Notes: generated from the letters alone by a model not told the origin. Positions 7,084 through 14,773 are shown, counted from the first letter of the stretch. The stretch: 21,454 nucleotides of DNA from DATKLX01 sp035542155 (GCA_035542155.1 DATKLX010000207.1:1-21454); one strand, 5' to 3'. A program made the numbers and translations.

Positions 7084-7890
7084 TTAGGATGGAATAGTTT
7101 TCAGGCGGCCTTGTTTCTTCTTGACCTGCTCAGGGATGCTGTTGAGAAACTCTACCAAATCCGCGGCGAGAGCCTGGGGCCGCTCGAGGAACAACATGTG
7201 CCCGGCGCCGTAGTAGAGACGCAGGCAGGCCGCGGAAATACACGACTCGAGCAGGTGGGCGTACGGGGGAGGCGTGAGACGGTCTTCGCTGCCGCAAAAC
7301 AATATGATGGGAAGGCGGATGCGATCTAGCTGTTTGCGGATATCGAAAAACGTGCAGGCTTTCAGATCGCCGTTCAGCACGCCGGGCCGCGTCTCCAGCA
7401 TGCACTGGATGGTATCTTCGATCAGAGGAGCCGGGGCGCGCGGGCCAAAACTGCGCTGGATGAGGCTTTCCACAGCGATAGGAAGAGTGGCTGGATTGGC
7501 GCTGAAATCGAGCAGGTCGCCGGGCACATCGAGCACAGCGCCGGTCCCGATCAGACCAAGCGCCACGACTCGCGAGCGGTGTTCCAGGGCCAGGGCGAGA
7601 GCAATCGCGCTGCCCATGGAGTGGCCGACGAAAACAGCTTTGCGCAGGTGAAGCGTATCCAGAAATTTAACGAGGCAGTCGGCGTAGATGAAGATGGAAT
7701 GTCCCCCCGTCCCGGCGGATTTCCCGTGCCCGGGAAGATCGAGCGCGAAGACACGGAACCCGGGCAAATCACGCAGTTCGGCCGGCCAGATCTGGTGGCT
7801 TGCTCCAGCGCCGTGAATGAGGACGAGCGGTGGTTTTTCGAGGCTCCCCTCTTCATGTACCGAATAATAGATACCGGCGGCATCAGGCAT
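7084..7890 (-). CDS. Alpha/beta hydrolase-fold protein
   Basis: A 268-residue alpha/beta hydrolase with all landmarks: oxyanion-hole HGAG (26-29), the nucleophile elbow VGHSMGSAIAL with Ser91, the acid in GSEDRLTPP (Asp203) and the catalytic His231 in GAGHMLFLERP. The cap region lies between about 120 and 190. No signal peptide is seen, so it is cytoplasmic. Relatives include esterases, C-C hydrolases and haloperoxidase-like enzymes; the substrate cannot be told. ATG start with AGGAGA 5 nt upstream (7901-7896). It begins 30 nt after the end of the histidine kinase gene in the same direction, so the two are probably co-transcribed. Confidence 0.88.
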   Translation of the reverse strand: MPDAAGIYYSVHEEGSLEKPPLVLIHGAGASHQIWPAELRDLPGFRVFALDLPGHGKSAGTGGHSIFIYADCLVKFLDTLHLRKAVFVGHSMGSAIALALALEHRSRVVALGLIGTGAVLDVPGDLLDFSANPATLPIAVESLIQRSFGPRAPAPLIEDTIQCMLETRPGVLNGDLKACTFFDIRKQLDRIRLPIILFCGSEDRLTPPPYAHLLESCISAACLRLYYGAGHMLFLERPQALAADLVEFLNSIPEQVKKKQGRLKTIPS

Positions 7891-7920
7891 GGTGGTCTCC
7901 TACGAATAAACGATACAGCT

Positions 7921-9678
7921 TTAATGCCCGTGATGAAGGCGGTCGGCGGCTTGCCCGGTCAGGGGGATATAAACCTGGACGCGGGTCCCTTTTCCGGGGG
8001 CGGATTTGATGTTCAACAACCCGTTGACCAGCTCGGTGCGTTCGCGTAGATTCACCATTCCCAGGCTTCCACGGTGCTCGTAGGAGCCGTTGACCGCGGC
8101 TATGTCGAACCCAACGCCATCATCCTGGATCTCTAATAAGGCAATGCCTTCTTCCTGGGGAAGATTTTTCAAATACACACCGATGCGCGATGCTCTGGCA
8201 TGCTTGCGGGCATTCGTGACCGCTTCTTCCACCAGGTAGAAGATGACCGTTTGCTTGTTGATTTCCAGCTCTGAGATCAATTTGGGGTCCGCATCGATGA
8301 CCACGTTCTGATCGTACGTTTCTTTCATTTTTTCCGCGATGGCGTTCAACCCGGCCAGCAGGCCCTCCGATTCGAGCACGAGGGGGCGCAGGGTGAAGAG
8401 CATGTGGCGGATTTCCTGAGTCGTGCGGCGGGCCAGCTCTTCCATGCGAAAGAGCTCGTCAGCGGTTACCCTGGGATCCCGGTCGAGCATCTTGCGGGCA
8501 TAGCTCGCCCGCATCGCCAACGAGGAAACCGATTGAGTAGGCCCATCGTGCAGGTCGCGGGCCAGTTTTTTGCTGGCTTCTTCCTGGGCCTCGACGATGC
8601 GCTTTTTTTCCTGTTCCAGATCCTGGTAGAGGCGGGCATTTTTAATAGCGACAACCGCCTGGTGGCTGATCATCTCGAGGACTTCGCAGCGCGGGGGGAT
8701 GAAGTAATCCGGGTCGGGATGGGCAAACACCAGCAGGCCATAAGCGTTGATCCCGCTACGCAGGGGCAGAGCCAGGGCCGATTGGCAGGCGCGTAAGGCG
8801 ATGAGCCGGCACAGCTCGGAATCTTCGGCGGGTGAGGCGATCTGGACCGGCGAACCGCTCTGAAGCGCCTGGGCTGTGACTCCTGCAATGCCTGGCAGGC
8901 GCACTCGCTGGTCCGCCGGGGTGAGCCGCCGCGACGAGCCGATCTCCAGGAAATCGCCGTTGAACAAAAGCACCGCGGAAATCATTTTGTCCGCGCAGTT
9001 GCTCTGGTCGTTGAGCGCCTTGACGCTCAGGTCGAGGGCCGAATCGAGAACGACCTGGTAGTTCAATGTGGCGCTGAGGGTGGCGGTGAGTTCATAGATG
9101 GCTCGCTGGCGCTCGCGTTCCATCTTTTGGCTGATGCGCTCGCCTTCCTGGCGCTGCAAAATCAGGTTGTTGCGCCGGCTGCGCAGCCTGCGGATCAACT
9201 CGCGGCTGAGCAGGCCGATGATCACCCCCGCGGCCAGGTTAAAGCCGAAGGTCCAGAGGAAGGGCAGATAGCTCCCATTCAGAGGAGACGCCCACGGCAT
9301 CATGGCGATCTGGATGCCGGAAAGTAAGAAGGCGACGACCAGGCACCCCTTCAATTCGTAGTAGATCCCGGCGGGTAAGAGCACGAACAGCCCGGACCAG
9401 GCAACCGGTCCGCGGAGCCCGCCGCCGAACCAGAAAATCCCCGCGGCAACCGCCAGATCGATGGAAACGTTGATAGCGCGATGGGCAGGCAGGCGTTTGT
9501 TCAGGATGGCCAGAATGGATACAAAGACGTTCCAGATTGTGGAGATGAGGAGAACGCAGCCTGTTTCGAGGGTGAACTGTCCCGCCAGGCTGAGGGACAG
9601 GGTCAGGCCGAGGAGAGAGAGCCACCGCAGGGAAATAGCGAACCAGTCTGCGAGGAAGGGAGCATCGGAGGTGCGCAT
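7921..9678 (-). CDS. NarL/DesK-type membrane sensor histidine kinase with GAF domain
   Basis: A 585-residue kinase. Residues 14-160 contain about five to six hydrophobic segments (a 7TM/MASE-like membrane sensor), followed by a basic stretch and coiled coil (162-200), a GAF domain (about 205-355), the HisKA_3 dimerisation domain with ARDLHDGPTQ (phospho-acceptor His377) and an HATPase_c domain with EEAVTNARKHA (N box), DDGVGFD (G1) and GSLGMVNLRER (G2). It would autophosphorylate and pass phosphate to a LuxR/NarL-type response regulator, but none is encoded nearby, so it is an orphan kinase here. I choose ATG at 9678 rather than the TTG one codon earlier. There is no Shine-Dalgarno; a -10 box sits so close that the mRNA may be leaderless. 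Confidence 0.93.
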   Translation of the reverse strand: MRTSDAPFLADWFAISLRWLSLLGLTLSLSLAGQFTLETGCVLLISTIWNVFVSILAILNKRLPAHRAINVSIDLAVAAGIFWFGGGLRGPVAWSGLFVLLPAGIYYELKGCLVVAFLLSGIQIAMMPWASPLNGSYLPFLWTFGFNLAAGVIIGLLSRELIRRLRSRRNNLILQRQEGERISQKMERERQRAIYELTATLSATLNYQVVLDSALDLSVKALNDQSNCADKMISAVLLFNGDFLEIGSSRRLTPADQRVRLPGIAGVTAQALQSGSPVQIASPAEDSELCRLIALRACQSALALPLRSGINAYGLLVFAHPDPDYFIPPRCEVLEMISHQAVVAIKNARLYQDLEQEKKRIVEAQEEASKKLARDLHDGPTQSVSSLAMRASYARKMLDRDPRVTADELFRMEELARRTTQEIRHMLFTLRPLVLESEGLLAGLNAIAEKMKETYDQNVVIDADPKLISELEINKQTVIFYLVEEAVTNARKHARASRIGVYLKNLPQEEGIALLEIQDDGVGFDIAAVNGSYEHRGSLGMVNLRERTELVNGLLNIKSAPGKGTRVQVYIPLTGQAADRLHHGH

Positions 9679-9686
9679 CAATACTA

Positions 9687-9714
9687 ATCATAGCCTAATT
9701 AATGGTGGTCGCAA
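9687..9714 (-). promoter_or_regulatory. Candidate promoter giving a near-leaderless kinase mRNA
   Basis: Minus strand TTGCGA (9714-9709), 16 nt, TATGAT (9692-9687). Initiation at about 9680 would fall 0-2 nt before the ATG at 9678. Confidence 0.4.
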
Positions 9715-9845
9715 GGCATGCGCGCCATTTGAAAGGCAGTTGCAAAGTAAAAATAAGGGGGCCAGCTTGCACTCCCTACAGAAATGTAATGTATTTTTTA
9801 TGGGTAGTGAATCTCCGAGCCAGTATGATCAAGCCAGATTTGAGT

Positions 9846-11642
9846 CTAAACGCCGCTCTCTCTCCGCTGGATGTGGCGGGCGAGGTCGTGCCACCAGCCT
9901 TGCGCGACCAGGCCGGCGGCCTGGATGAAATTGATCCGCGGTCCTCTGAATGAGATCTCGAGCTCACCTTTGTCGCACACCGTACTGAGGTTGGAGTTGT
10001 CCACGCGGTGCTTCAGCTCCAGGATGCGGGTCTGCCTGGCGGCGGCGTCGGGGATCGACATGACCTCGTCGATCTCGGAGATCAGGCTGATGGCCTGGGC
10101 GATGCGCCGGTCGGTTTGGTTGCATAAGCCAGCGTCGATGATCCCGTATTCCCCCTTGAGCAGATTCAACTGGCGACCGGATTCGTAGGTGGCGGAGACG
10201 ATGTCATCGCGGCTCAACCAGCGGGTTTCGTAGTTCAGAACGTATTTCCAGCTTGGGGCGAGGAGGGCCTGGCGGTGCTCCTCCAGGGTGCGGCAGAAGA
10301 GGCGGTAGCCGTGTTTTTCGGGCTCTTCAAAAGCGCGACTGCCCGGGTCGAGGAAGGGGGCGAGGGGGGAGATGAAGGGGATTAATCGCTTATCTCCGGC
10401 CGCCGCGTACTTGCGAAGCAGCCGGCGGGAGTATTCGACCGTGCCCATCACCGATTGGTAGGTCTGCTCCTTGAGGCCGACCATGAAGAACAGGTCCAGG
10501 CGCTGGCAGCCCGCGTCGAGGGCCTCGTCGATGGCGCGCTCGGCAGCTTGGTTGGTGTAGGGCCGGCCAAATGCGCGGCGCACGGCTTCGTCGTGCGATT
10601 CCATGGAAATTTCCACGGTAAAGTTCGGCAAGGCGCGGGCTACTTTTTTGAAAAAACCGGTTGGAGGGGCATCGAACAGCTCGATAAAGACCGGTTTTTT
10701 GTAACCGGAAATGGCGGTCAGGAAGCGATCCGCATACTCATCCCCCGCCTGGCGGATGTCGCCGAGGACGAAAACCGGGCCGCGGCTAAACTCGCCGATG
10801 CGGCGGATATCGCGAGCCAGGTCTTCCGGATTGCGAAAGGCCGGGTTGCGGCGGTTGTGCAGGTTGCGGTACGCGCAGGCTCCGCCGCCGCAGGTGACGC
10901 AGTTGTAGCGGCAGCCGCGCACCGAAAGCGCGGCGGTGATCGGGTAGCGCATCCAGTTGCGGAAGGGGATGTAATTGGCCAGATCGCGGTGGCGGACCAC
11001 GGCTTTGAGGACGTGGCTATAGTCCAGAAGGATACCGTCCAGATTTTCCGGGCTGTAGGTGATCGGGTTGACGATCGTATTCCCATCTGCATCCTTCCAG
11101 ACCAGGTTGGGGATGGAGGCCAGCAAACCGGCCTCGACCGAATTGGGCTGTGGGTGAGCCGACCCGCCGGAGCGGATGTACTGGACCAGAGCCAGCATTG
11201 GAATTTCGGTCGAATCGCCGCGCATGACGAAATCGACCGCGGGGTAGCGGATCAGCTCGGCGTGAAAATAGGTGGAGGAGAAGCCGCCGAAGATCACCGG
11301 GCAGTCCGGGTGGAAGCGCTTGACGATTTTGGCGACCTCGATCGAGCCGTGGGCATGGGGAAGCCAGTGCAGGTCGATGCCGAATGCGGCGGCGTTCAGG
11401 TGGCTGATGTGGCGCTCGACGTCAAATCTGGGATCCTCAAGCATGCGCACTGCCAGGTTGACGATACGAGTCTGGAGGCCATGGCGCTCGAGGTATTCGG
11501 CCATAGTGGTAAAGCCGATCGGGTACATCTCAAAGACGGGAGTCGAGGGGACCAGGTCGCTGACCGGGCCGTAGAGGATTGCTTCCCGGCGAAAATCGTA
11601 GACGCTGGGAGCGTGGAGGAAGATCAAATCAGGTGTGCTCAT
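9846..11642 (-). CDS. B12-binding radical SAM protein, resembling the Ta0216 family
   Basis: A 598-residue protein with an N-terminal cobalamin-binding Rossmann domain (about 35-165: EYLERHGLQTRIVNLAVRML, later VIFGGFSSTYFHAEL) and a radical SAM core with the CxxxCxxC cluster ligands C244, C248, C251 in SVRGCRYNCVTC. The cluster would cleave S-adenosylmethionine to a 5'-deoxyadenosyl radical. Additional cysteines follow at once (C256 in GGGACAY). The opening LHAPSVYDFRREAILYGP and the VPSTPVFEMYPIGF stretch match my memory of the B12-SAM family TIGR04190 (Ta0216), of unknown function, shared by archaea and some bacteria. The ATG start lacks a clear Shine-Dalgarno. It reads towards the histidine kinase but 167 nt separate them. 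Confidence 0.88.
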   Translation of the reverse strand: MSTPDLIFLHAPSVYDFRREAILYGPVSDLVPSTPVFEMYPIGFTTMAEYLERHGLQTRIVNLAVRMLEDPRFDVERHISHLNAAAFGIDLHWLPHAHGSIEVAKIVKRFHPDCPVIFGGFSSTYFHAELIRYPAVDFVMRGDSTEIPMLALVQYIRSGGSAHPQPNSVEAGLLASIPNLVWKDADGNTIVNPITYSPENLDGILLDYSHVLKAVVRHRDLANYIPFRNWMRYPITAALSVRGCRYNCVTCGGGACAYRNLHNRRNPAFRNPEDLARDIRRIGEFSRGPVFVLGDIRQAGDEYADRFLTAISGYKKPVFIELFDAPPTGFFKKVARALPNFTVEISMESHDEAVRRAFGRPYTNQAAERAIDEALDAGCQRLDLFFMVGLKEQTYQSVMGTVEYSRRLLRKYAAAGDKRLIPFISPLAPFLDPGSRAFEEPEKHGYRLFCRTLEEHRQALLAPSWKYVLNYETRWLSRDDIVSATYESGRQLNLLKGEYGIIDAGLCNQTDRRIAQAISLISEIDEVMSIPDAAARQTRILELKHRVDNSNLSTVCDKGELEISFRGPRINFIQAAGLVAQGWWHDLARHIQRRESGV

Positions 11643-11797
11643 CGTGGTCTGCTGCGCCGGTCGAAACCCACACCCGTATGAGAAAAAAGAAGTAAGGTGA
11701 TCGACGAGCGGCGATTTTCTTAGTGTATCAAGGATTGCAAAGGTTCCGTATGGTATGTTGTCCTATAATTCAGGGTACAAATGTCATAGTCCAACAG

Positions 11798-11821
11798 AAA
11801 ACCCCGGGGGGACCGGGGTTT
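11798..11821 (-). terminator. Intrinsic terminator of the 29-residue protein gene
   Basis: A 9-bp perfect stem (11799-11807 with 11813-11821) closes a 5-nt loop. On the minus strand it reads AAACCCCGG, loop, CCGGGGTTTT. It begins 31 nt after the small gene's stop codon. Confidence 0.75.
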
Positions 11822-11852
11822 GGCGTGGGGTGAATATGGTTTTCAGATCGAT

Positions 11853-11942
11853 TTATTTTTTGCGCGCGCTGATTGACACCATGCTCATCAGTCCGAAGAT
11901 CAGCCCCACTAGAGCAACAGCGAGAAACACAATAATATCCAT
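11853..11942 (-). CDS. 29-residue single-pass membrane small protein
   Basis: The frame from ATG (11942) to TAA encodes MDIIVFLAVALVGLIFGLMS followed by MVSISARKK. Residues 2-23 form one uninterrupted hydrophobic helix, and the basic C-terminal RKK suggests an N-out/C-in orientation in the cytoplasmic membrane. An excellent Shine-Dalgarno, AGGAGG (11953-11948), lies 5 nt upstream. A promoter about 200 nt upstream and an intrinsic terminator 31 nt downstream frame it as its own transcription unit. The longer frame from 12041 is not used because the Shine-Dalgarno decides for the inner ATG. I do not recognise the family; size and topology recall KdpF- or CydX-like subunits, but no partner gene is present. 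Confidence 0.65.
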   Translation of the reverse strand: MDIIVFLAVALVGLIFGLMSMVSISARKK

Positions 11943-12143
11943 CTTCTCCTCCTCCCAAAAAACAACGCCAATCCACTTTCTGACGTTCCCAATAAAGCCC
12001 ATCAATCCCCGGCGTGGGATTGGGCACTCTTCGAGGATCACCTTGGGAGGAATGAACCAACGGCCTGATTGACTATCTATATGGTCGGCAAGCCGGGGCC
12101 AACCCTACATTCATGATACCCCCGCGGTGATTCCTTGAATGCT
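11943..12143 (-). other. Long 5' leader of the small membrane protein mRNA
   Basis: About 200 nt without a gene. It contains the Shine-Dalgarno (11953-11948), a hairpin with a 7-bp stem CAATCCC/GGGATTG (12003-12009 with 12016-12022, loop 6 nt) and a 13-codon frame (12114 to 12073, MNVGLAPACRPYR) close to the 5' end, preceded only by a weak GGGGG. The length is unusual for so small a gene and may hold regulatory RNA structure. I do not recognise a known riboswitch. Confidence 0.35.
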
Positions 12144-12149
12144 GCTTTC

Positions 12150-12178
12150 ATTATAGAGGGGGAAAACTCTGAATTCAA
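12150..12178 (-). promoter_or_regulatory. Strong sigma70 promoter for the small membrane protein unit
   Basis: Minus strand TTGAAT (12178-12173), exactly 17 nt, then a perfect TATAAT (12155-12150). Initiation is expected near 12143. The rest of 12179-12261 shows no gene; a 6-bp hairpin (12246-12260) just after the cyclase stop lacks a U-run. Confidence 0.7.
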
Positions 12179-12261
12179 GCTGGAAGGCGTAAAATTTAGT
12201 ATACGCTAATATAATCGCTGACTGGACCGGGTCGATCCTCCCTTCGGTCGCAGCGCGACCT

Positions 12262-12933
12262 CTACGGTTTGGACGGGGCCAGCCTGGCCATGGCGCGGAC
12301 GGGGAAGGTGCCCATGCCTTTAATTTTTGGGGGAACCGCGCTGAAAGTGAACCCTTCGATAGGAAGCTGGCCCAGGTTGCAGAGGTGCTCCACGATGAGG
12401 ATCTCGGCGGCCAGTAGGGTGGAATGGACCGGCCTGGAGCGCCCGCGCGTGTCGTCGATGTTCATTGAGTCGATGCCCACCAGCCGAACGCCCTGATCGC
12501 GCAGGTAAAGGGCGGCCTCGGCGGTCAGGAAGGGGTGGTCCTGATAGTAACCAGGCGTGTTCCAGTGGACTTCCCAGCCGGTGTGGACCAGCACCGCCCG
12601 GCCGCGGACCGGTTGGTCTAAGAAAAAGGATACGTCGACCGCCAGGCCCGGGCGATCATCGGCGTGGACGACGAGCCCCTCCAGGTCGGCGAAGGCTTCA
12701 ACCCCAACCTGGGAGAGATCTTTACCCTCCGCGTAGCGGTGAAAGGGACAGTCGACGTAGGTGCCGGTGTTGGCGACCATCTCGATCTTGCCGATCTGGA
12801 ATTCGGTGCCGGGTTCATAGTTTTCCCGGGACTTTTCACGGCTCAGGTAGTCGCAGATGATGGGGGCGGGGAGGCCCTTGTAGGTGACCAGGCCGTCTTC
12901 AATGGTGTGGCTGAGGTCGATGCAGGTGGTCAT
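12262..12933 (-). CDS. Cyclase/kynurenine-formamidase-like metal-dependent hydrolase
   Basis: A 223-residue member of the cyclase family (PF04199). The N-terminus has the typical DLSHTIEDGLVTY, and the metal motif region is NTGTYVDCPFHRY (55-67). In classical members this reads HxGTHxDxPxH; here the first His is Asn and the second is Tyr, while Asp61 and His65 remain. Related variants with N-T-G-T-Y are familiar, so this is probably a subfamily trait. The later GIDSMNIDD and RPVHSTLL segments also fit the family. ATG start with GGAGG 10 nt upstream (12948-12944). The start overlaps the stop of the GH63 gene by 4 nt (ATGA), indicating translational coupling. Kynurenine formamidase activity is only one possibility; no tryptophan genes are nearby, and the substrate is unknown. 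Confidence 0.85.
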   Translation of the reverse strand: MTTCIDLSHTIEDGLVTYKGLPAPIICDYLSREKSRENYEPGTEFQIGKIEMVANTGTYVDCPFHRYAEGKDLSQVGVEAFADLEGLVVHADDRPGLAVDVSFFLDQPVRGRAVLVHTGWEVHWNTPGYYQDHPFLTAEAALYLRDQGVRLVGIDSMNIDDTRGRSRPVHSTLLAAEILIVEHLCNLGQLPIEGFTFSAVPPKIKGMGTFPVRAMARLAPSKP

Positions 12934-14696
12934 TGTTGCGATTCCTCCAGTACCATTTCAATGAAGAGAGCAGCGGACCAGCCGAAGATCGTGGCGGCGC
13001 GAGTACAGGCCTCGCCGTTTTCGGGGTTGTAATATTCGAAGATATCGGGATGATTGAGGGTCATCTCCAGGGTGCGCCGGCGCAGGTCGCGGGCGATTTG
13101 AGGGTATCCCGAGCGCCGCAGGCCCTCGATCAGCAAATAGTTAATGTTGACCCAGGTCGGTCCGCGCCACATCTGCCAGGGATCGTAATGTGGATCGCTC
13201 GGGGCAACGGTGGGAACCGGGTAGCGGGTCCAGAAGGTCCGCGGGTTGGTCAGGTGAGCGACGAGGCGGTCCGAGACACTCCGTTCTAGCGCGCCGGTGA
13301 TCAGGGGGAGCAGGCTGAAGGGAGTAAGGATTCGCACCGGCTCTCCATCACGCAGCGGCCAGAAGACGCCTGCCTCGGGATCCCACATGCGGGCCATCAT
13401 CCGCTCCAGGAGCGCTCCAGCCTGGCGGCGCCATTCGCGACGGTCGCGGTCCAGCCCCAGTACACCGGCGATCTGGCTGAGGCATTCCATCTGGAGGTAG
13501 AGATAGCTGTTCAGGTCTGGCGCAGTGACCGGCATCCCGCCGTCCCAGAGTGGGCTGTCATCCAGACCGGAAGAGAAAGGGTGGGTATATTCGCACAACC
13601 CGTCGCCGGTCACGTCGCTTTGCTCGAACCACCAGCGGTTCCAGCGCACCACCGGCTCGTAGATTTCATCCAGGAATTCGCGGTCGTGGTCGTTCTCATA
13701 GAGCTTCCAGGCGGCCCAGGCCAGGAGAGGCGGTTTGGTCACATCCGCGTCGACCGGGAAGGGGAGGTGGGTGATGGTGCCCTCATCGTGGACCGCGTCA
13801 GGGATCATCCCATCTGGGCGCTGGTGGTCCAGGACGATGCGGATCTGGTCGCGGGCCAGGCGCGGGTCGATGTGGCGGTAGGCCAGGGCGTGGAAATAAG
13901 CATCCCACTGCCAGACGCCGACGTAGTGGATCTTGGAGGGGGTCATGGCTTCGCGGGTCGTGTAGAACCGGGTCGAGATCAGGCCGGCGCGCATGATCCA
14001 CCAGGCGTAATAATACTGGTCACCGTATGCGGGATCGACGGTTGGGACAGCGGCAAACCAGGCGTGCCAACGCCGAGCGGCGTCTTCGAAGGTCTCTTCC
14101 AGGGGAGGGACGTAGCGGTTGAACCCGAGGCGTGGGGTCAGGTTGAGCAGCAATCCGGTGGGCGCTCCAGCCTGGAAGCTCATGCGGACCTGCATGGTAC
14201 CATCTCCCCAGGGAGTGATCTGGTTCTTGCGAAAGGCGCGGTTCGAGGTATAGGCGATATTGCGGCGAATGTCGCCAACCACATGGAGGACGCCGCCGCG
14301 CCGGTCGGTTTGCCCGGAATCGACATGGGCAATAAAAGAAATCCCGCAGGCCGGTCCCGGGAGGGCCAGCATCAGGGTCTCTGTATCGACAAAAGTCAAT
14401 GAGAACAGGCCAAGCGAAGTGTGGAAGTCGAGGCGGTGGGGAAAGCTCTCCAGGTTAAACTCGAGCGGCTTCCCGGCGCCGTTGGTCAGTTGCAAGTTTT
14501 CGACGATGGGTGGGCGGTTGCGGTAGGCCGAAAGGCGCGGGTCGGCCTTGAACCAGCGCTCGGCCAGGCGGATGAGGAGCGTATTCTCGTGCTGCATGAC
14601 CAGCAGCCGCGATCCGCGCTCGCTGAAGGGGATATGGGTCAGGTCGATGCGGTTTTTGAGGCAGGTGAGAAAGGGGGAGTCAATTTGGGTAAGCAT
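12930..14696 (-). CDS. GH63/MGH-like glycoside hydrolase, probable glucosylglycerate hydrolase
   Basis: A 588-residue glycoside hydrolase. Residues 1-200 form a beta-rich N-terminal part; 205-585 form an (alpha/alpha)6 barrel with VGVWQWDAYFHALAY (Asp265), SGLDDSPLWDGG (Asp379/380, the expected general acid), WRGPTWVNINYLL (510-522) and YYNPENGE (Glu562, the expected general base). This arrangement matches mannosylglycerate/glucosylglycerate hydrolases, which release glucose (or mannose) and D-glycerate. Characterised members are about 440 residues, so the N-terminal domain here is extra. The operon context of gpgS/gpgP-like genes argues for glucosylglycerate as substrate; a trehalase-like or other alpha-glucosidase role cannot be excluded. 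No signal peptide, so cytoplasmic. The ATG has no Shine-Dalgarno but a TATAAT box ends 7 nt upstream. Confidence 0.75.
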   Translation of the reverse strand: MLTQIDSPFLTCLKNRIDLTHIPFSERGSRLLVMQHENTLLIRLAERWFKADPRLSAYRNRPPIVENLQLTNGAGKPLEFNLESFPHRLDFHTSLGLFSLTFVDTETLMLALPGPACGISFIAHVDSGQTDRRGGVLHVVGDIRRNIAYTSNRAFRKNQITPWGDGTMQVRMSFQAGAPTGLLLNLTPRLGFNRYVPPLEETFEDAARRWHAWFAAVPTVDPAYGDQYYYAWWIMRAGLISTRFYTTREAMTPSKIHYVGVWQWDAYFHALAYRHIDPRLARDQIRIVLDHQRPDGMIPDAVHDEGTITHLPFPVDADVTKPPLLAWAAWKLYENDHDREFLDEIYEPVVRWNRWWFEQSDVTGDGLCEYTHPFSSGLDDSPLWDGGMPVTAPDLNSYLYLQMECLSQIAGVLGLDRDRREWRRQAGALLERMMARMWDPEAGVFWPLRDGEPVRILTPFSLLPLITGALERSVSDRLVAHLTNPRTFWTRYPVPTVAPSDPHYDPWQMWRGPTWVNINYLLIEGLRRSGYPQIARDLRRRTLEMTLNHPDIFEYYNPENGEACTRAATIFGWSAALFIEMVLEESQQ

Positions 14697-14698
14697 GG

Positions 14699-14739
14699 TC
14701 TAATTATAGTACGAAGAATTTGCCACAGAGAGCATGGAG
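14699..14739. repeat. 41-nt dispersed promoter-bearing repeat, copy 1
   Basis: This segment, 2 nt upstream of the GH63 start codon, matches 21248-21288 upstream of era at 30 of 41 positions without gaps. Shared blocks are TCTAATT at one end and CCACAGAG-x-GCA-x-GGAG at the other, spaced identically. Confidence 0.6.
14703..14708 (-). promoter_or_regulatory. -10 box for leaderless transcription of the GH63 gene
   Basis: A perfect TATAAT on the minus strand ends 6 nt before the A of the ATG (14696), so +1 would coincide with the start codon. The best -35-like hexamer is poor. It could let the GH63-cyclase pair be expressed apart from the upstream operon genes. Confidence 0.5.
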
Positions 14740-14773
14740 GGGAAAAACGGGAAACGCGAACCGAAATTAGCCG

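Noticed and set aside
10455..11681. 408-codon plus-strand frame opposite the radical SAM gene
   Set aside because: Shadow of a GC-rich gene; no domain and no Shine-Dalgarno, and the minus strand carries a coherent B12-SAM protein.
11853..12041. 62-residue version of the small membrane protein
   Set aside because: The strong AGGAGG sits 5 nt before the inner ATG at 11942, inside this longer frame, and the extra residues look like translated leader.
12246..12260. Hairpin GGTCGC-AGC-GCGACC after the cyclase gene as a terminator
   Set aside because: No U-run follows on the minus strand, and the stem is only 6 bp.
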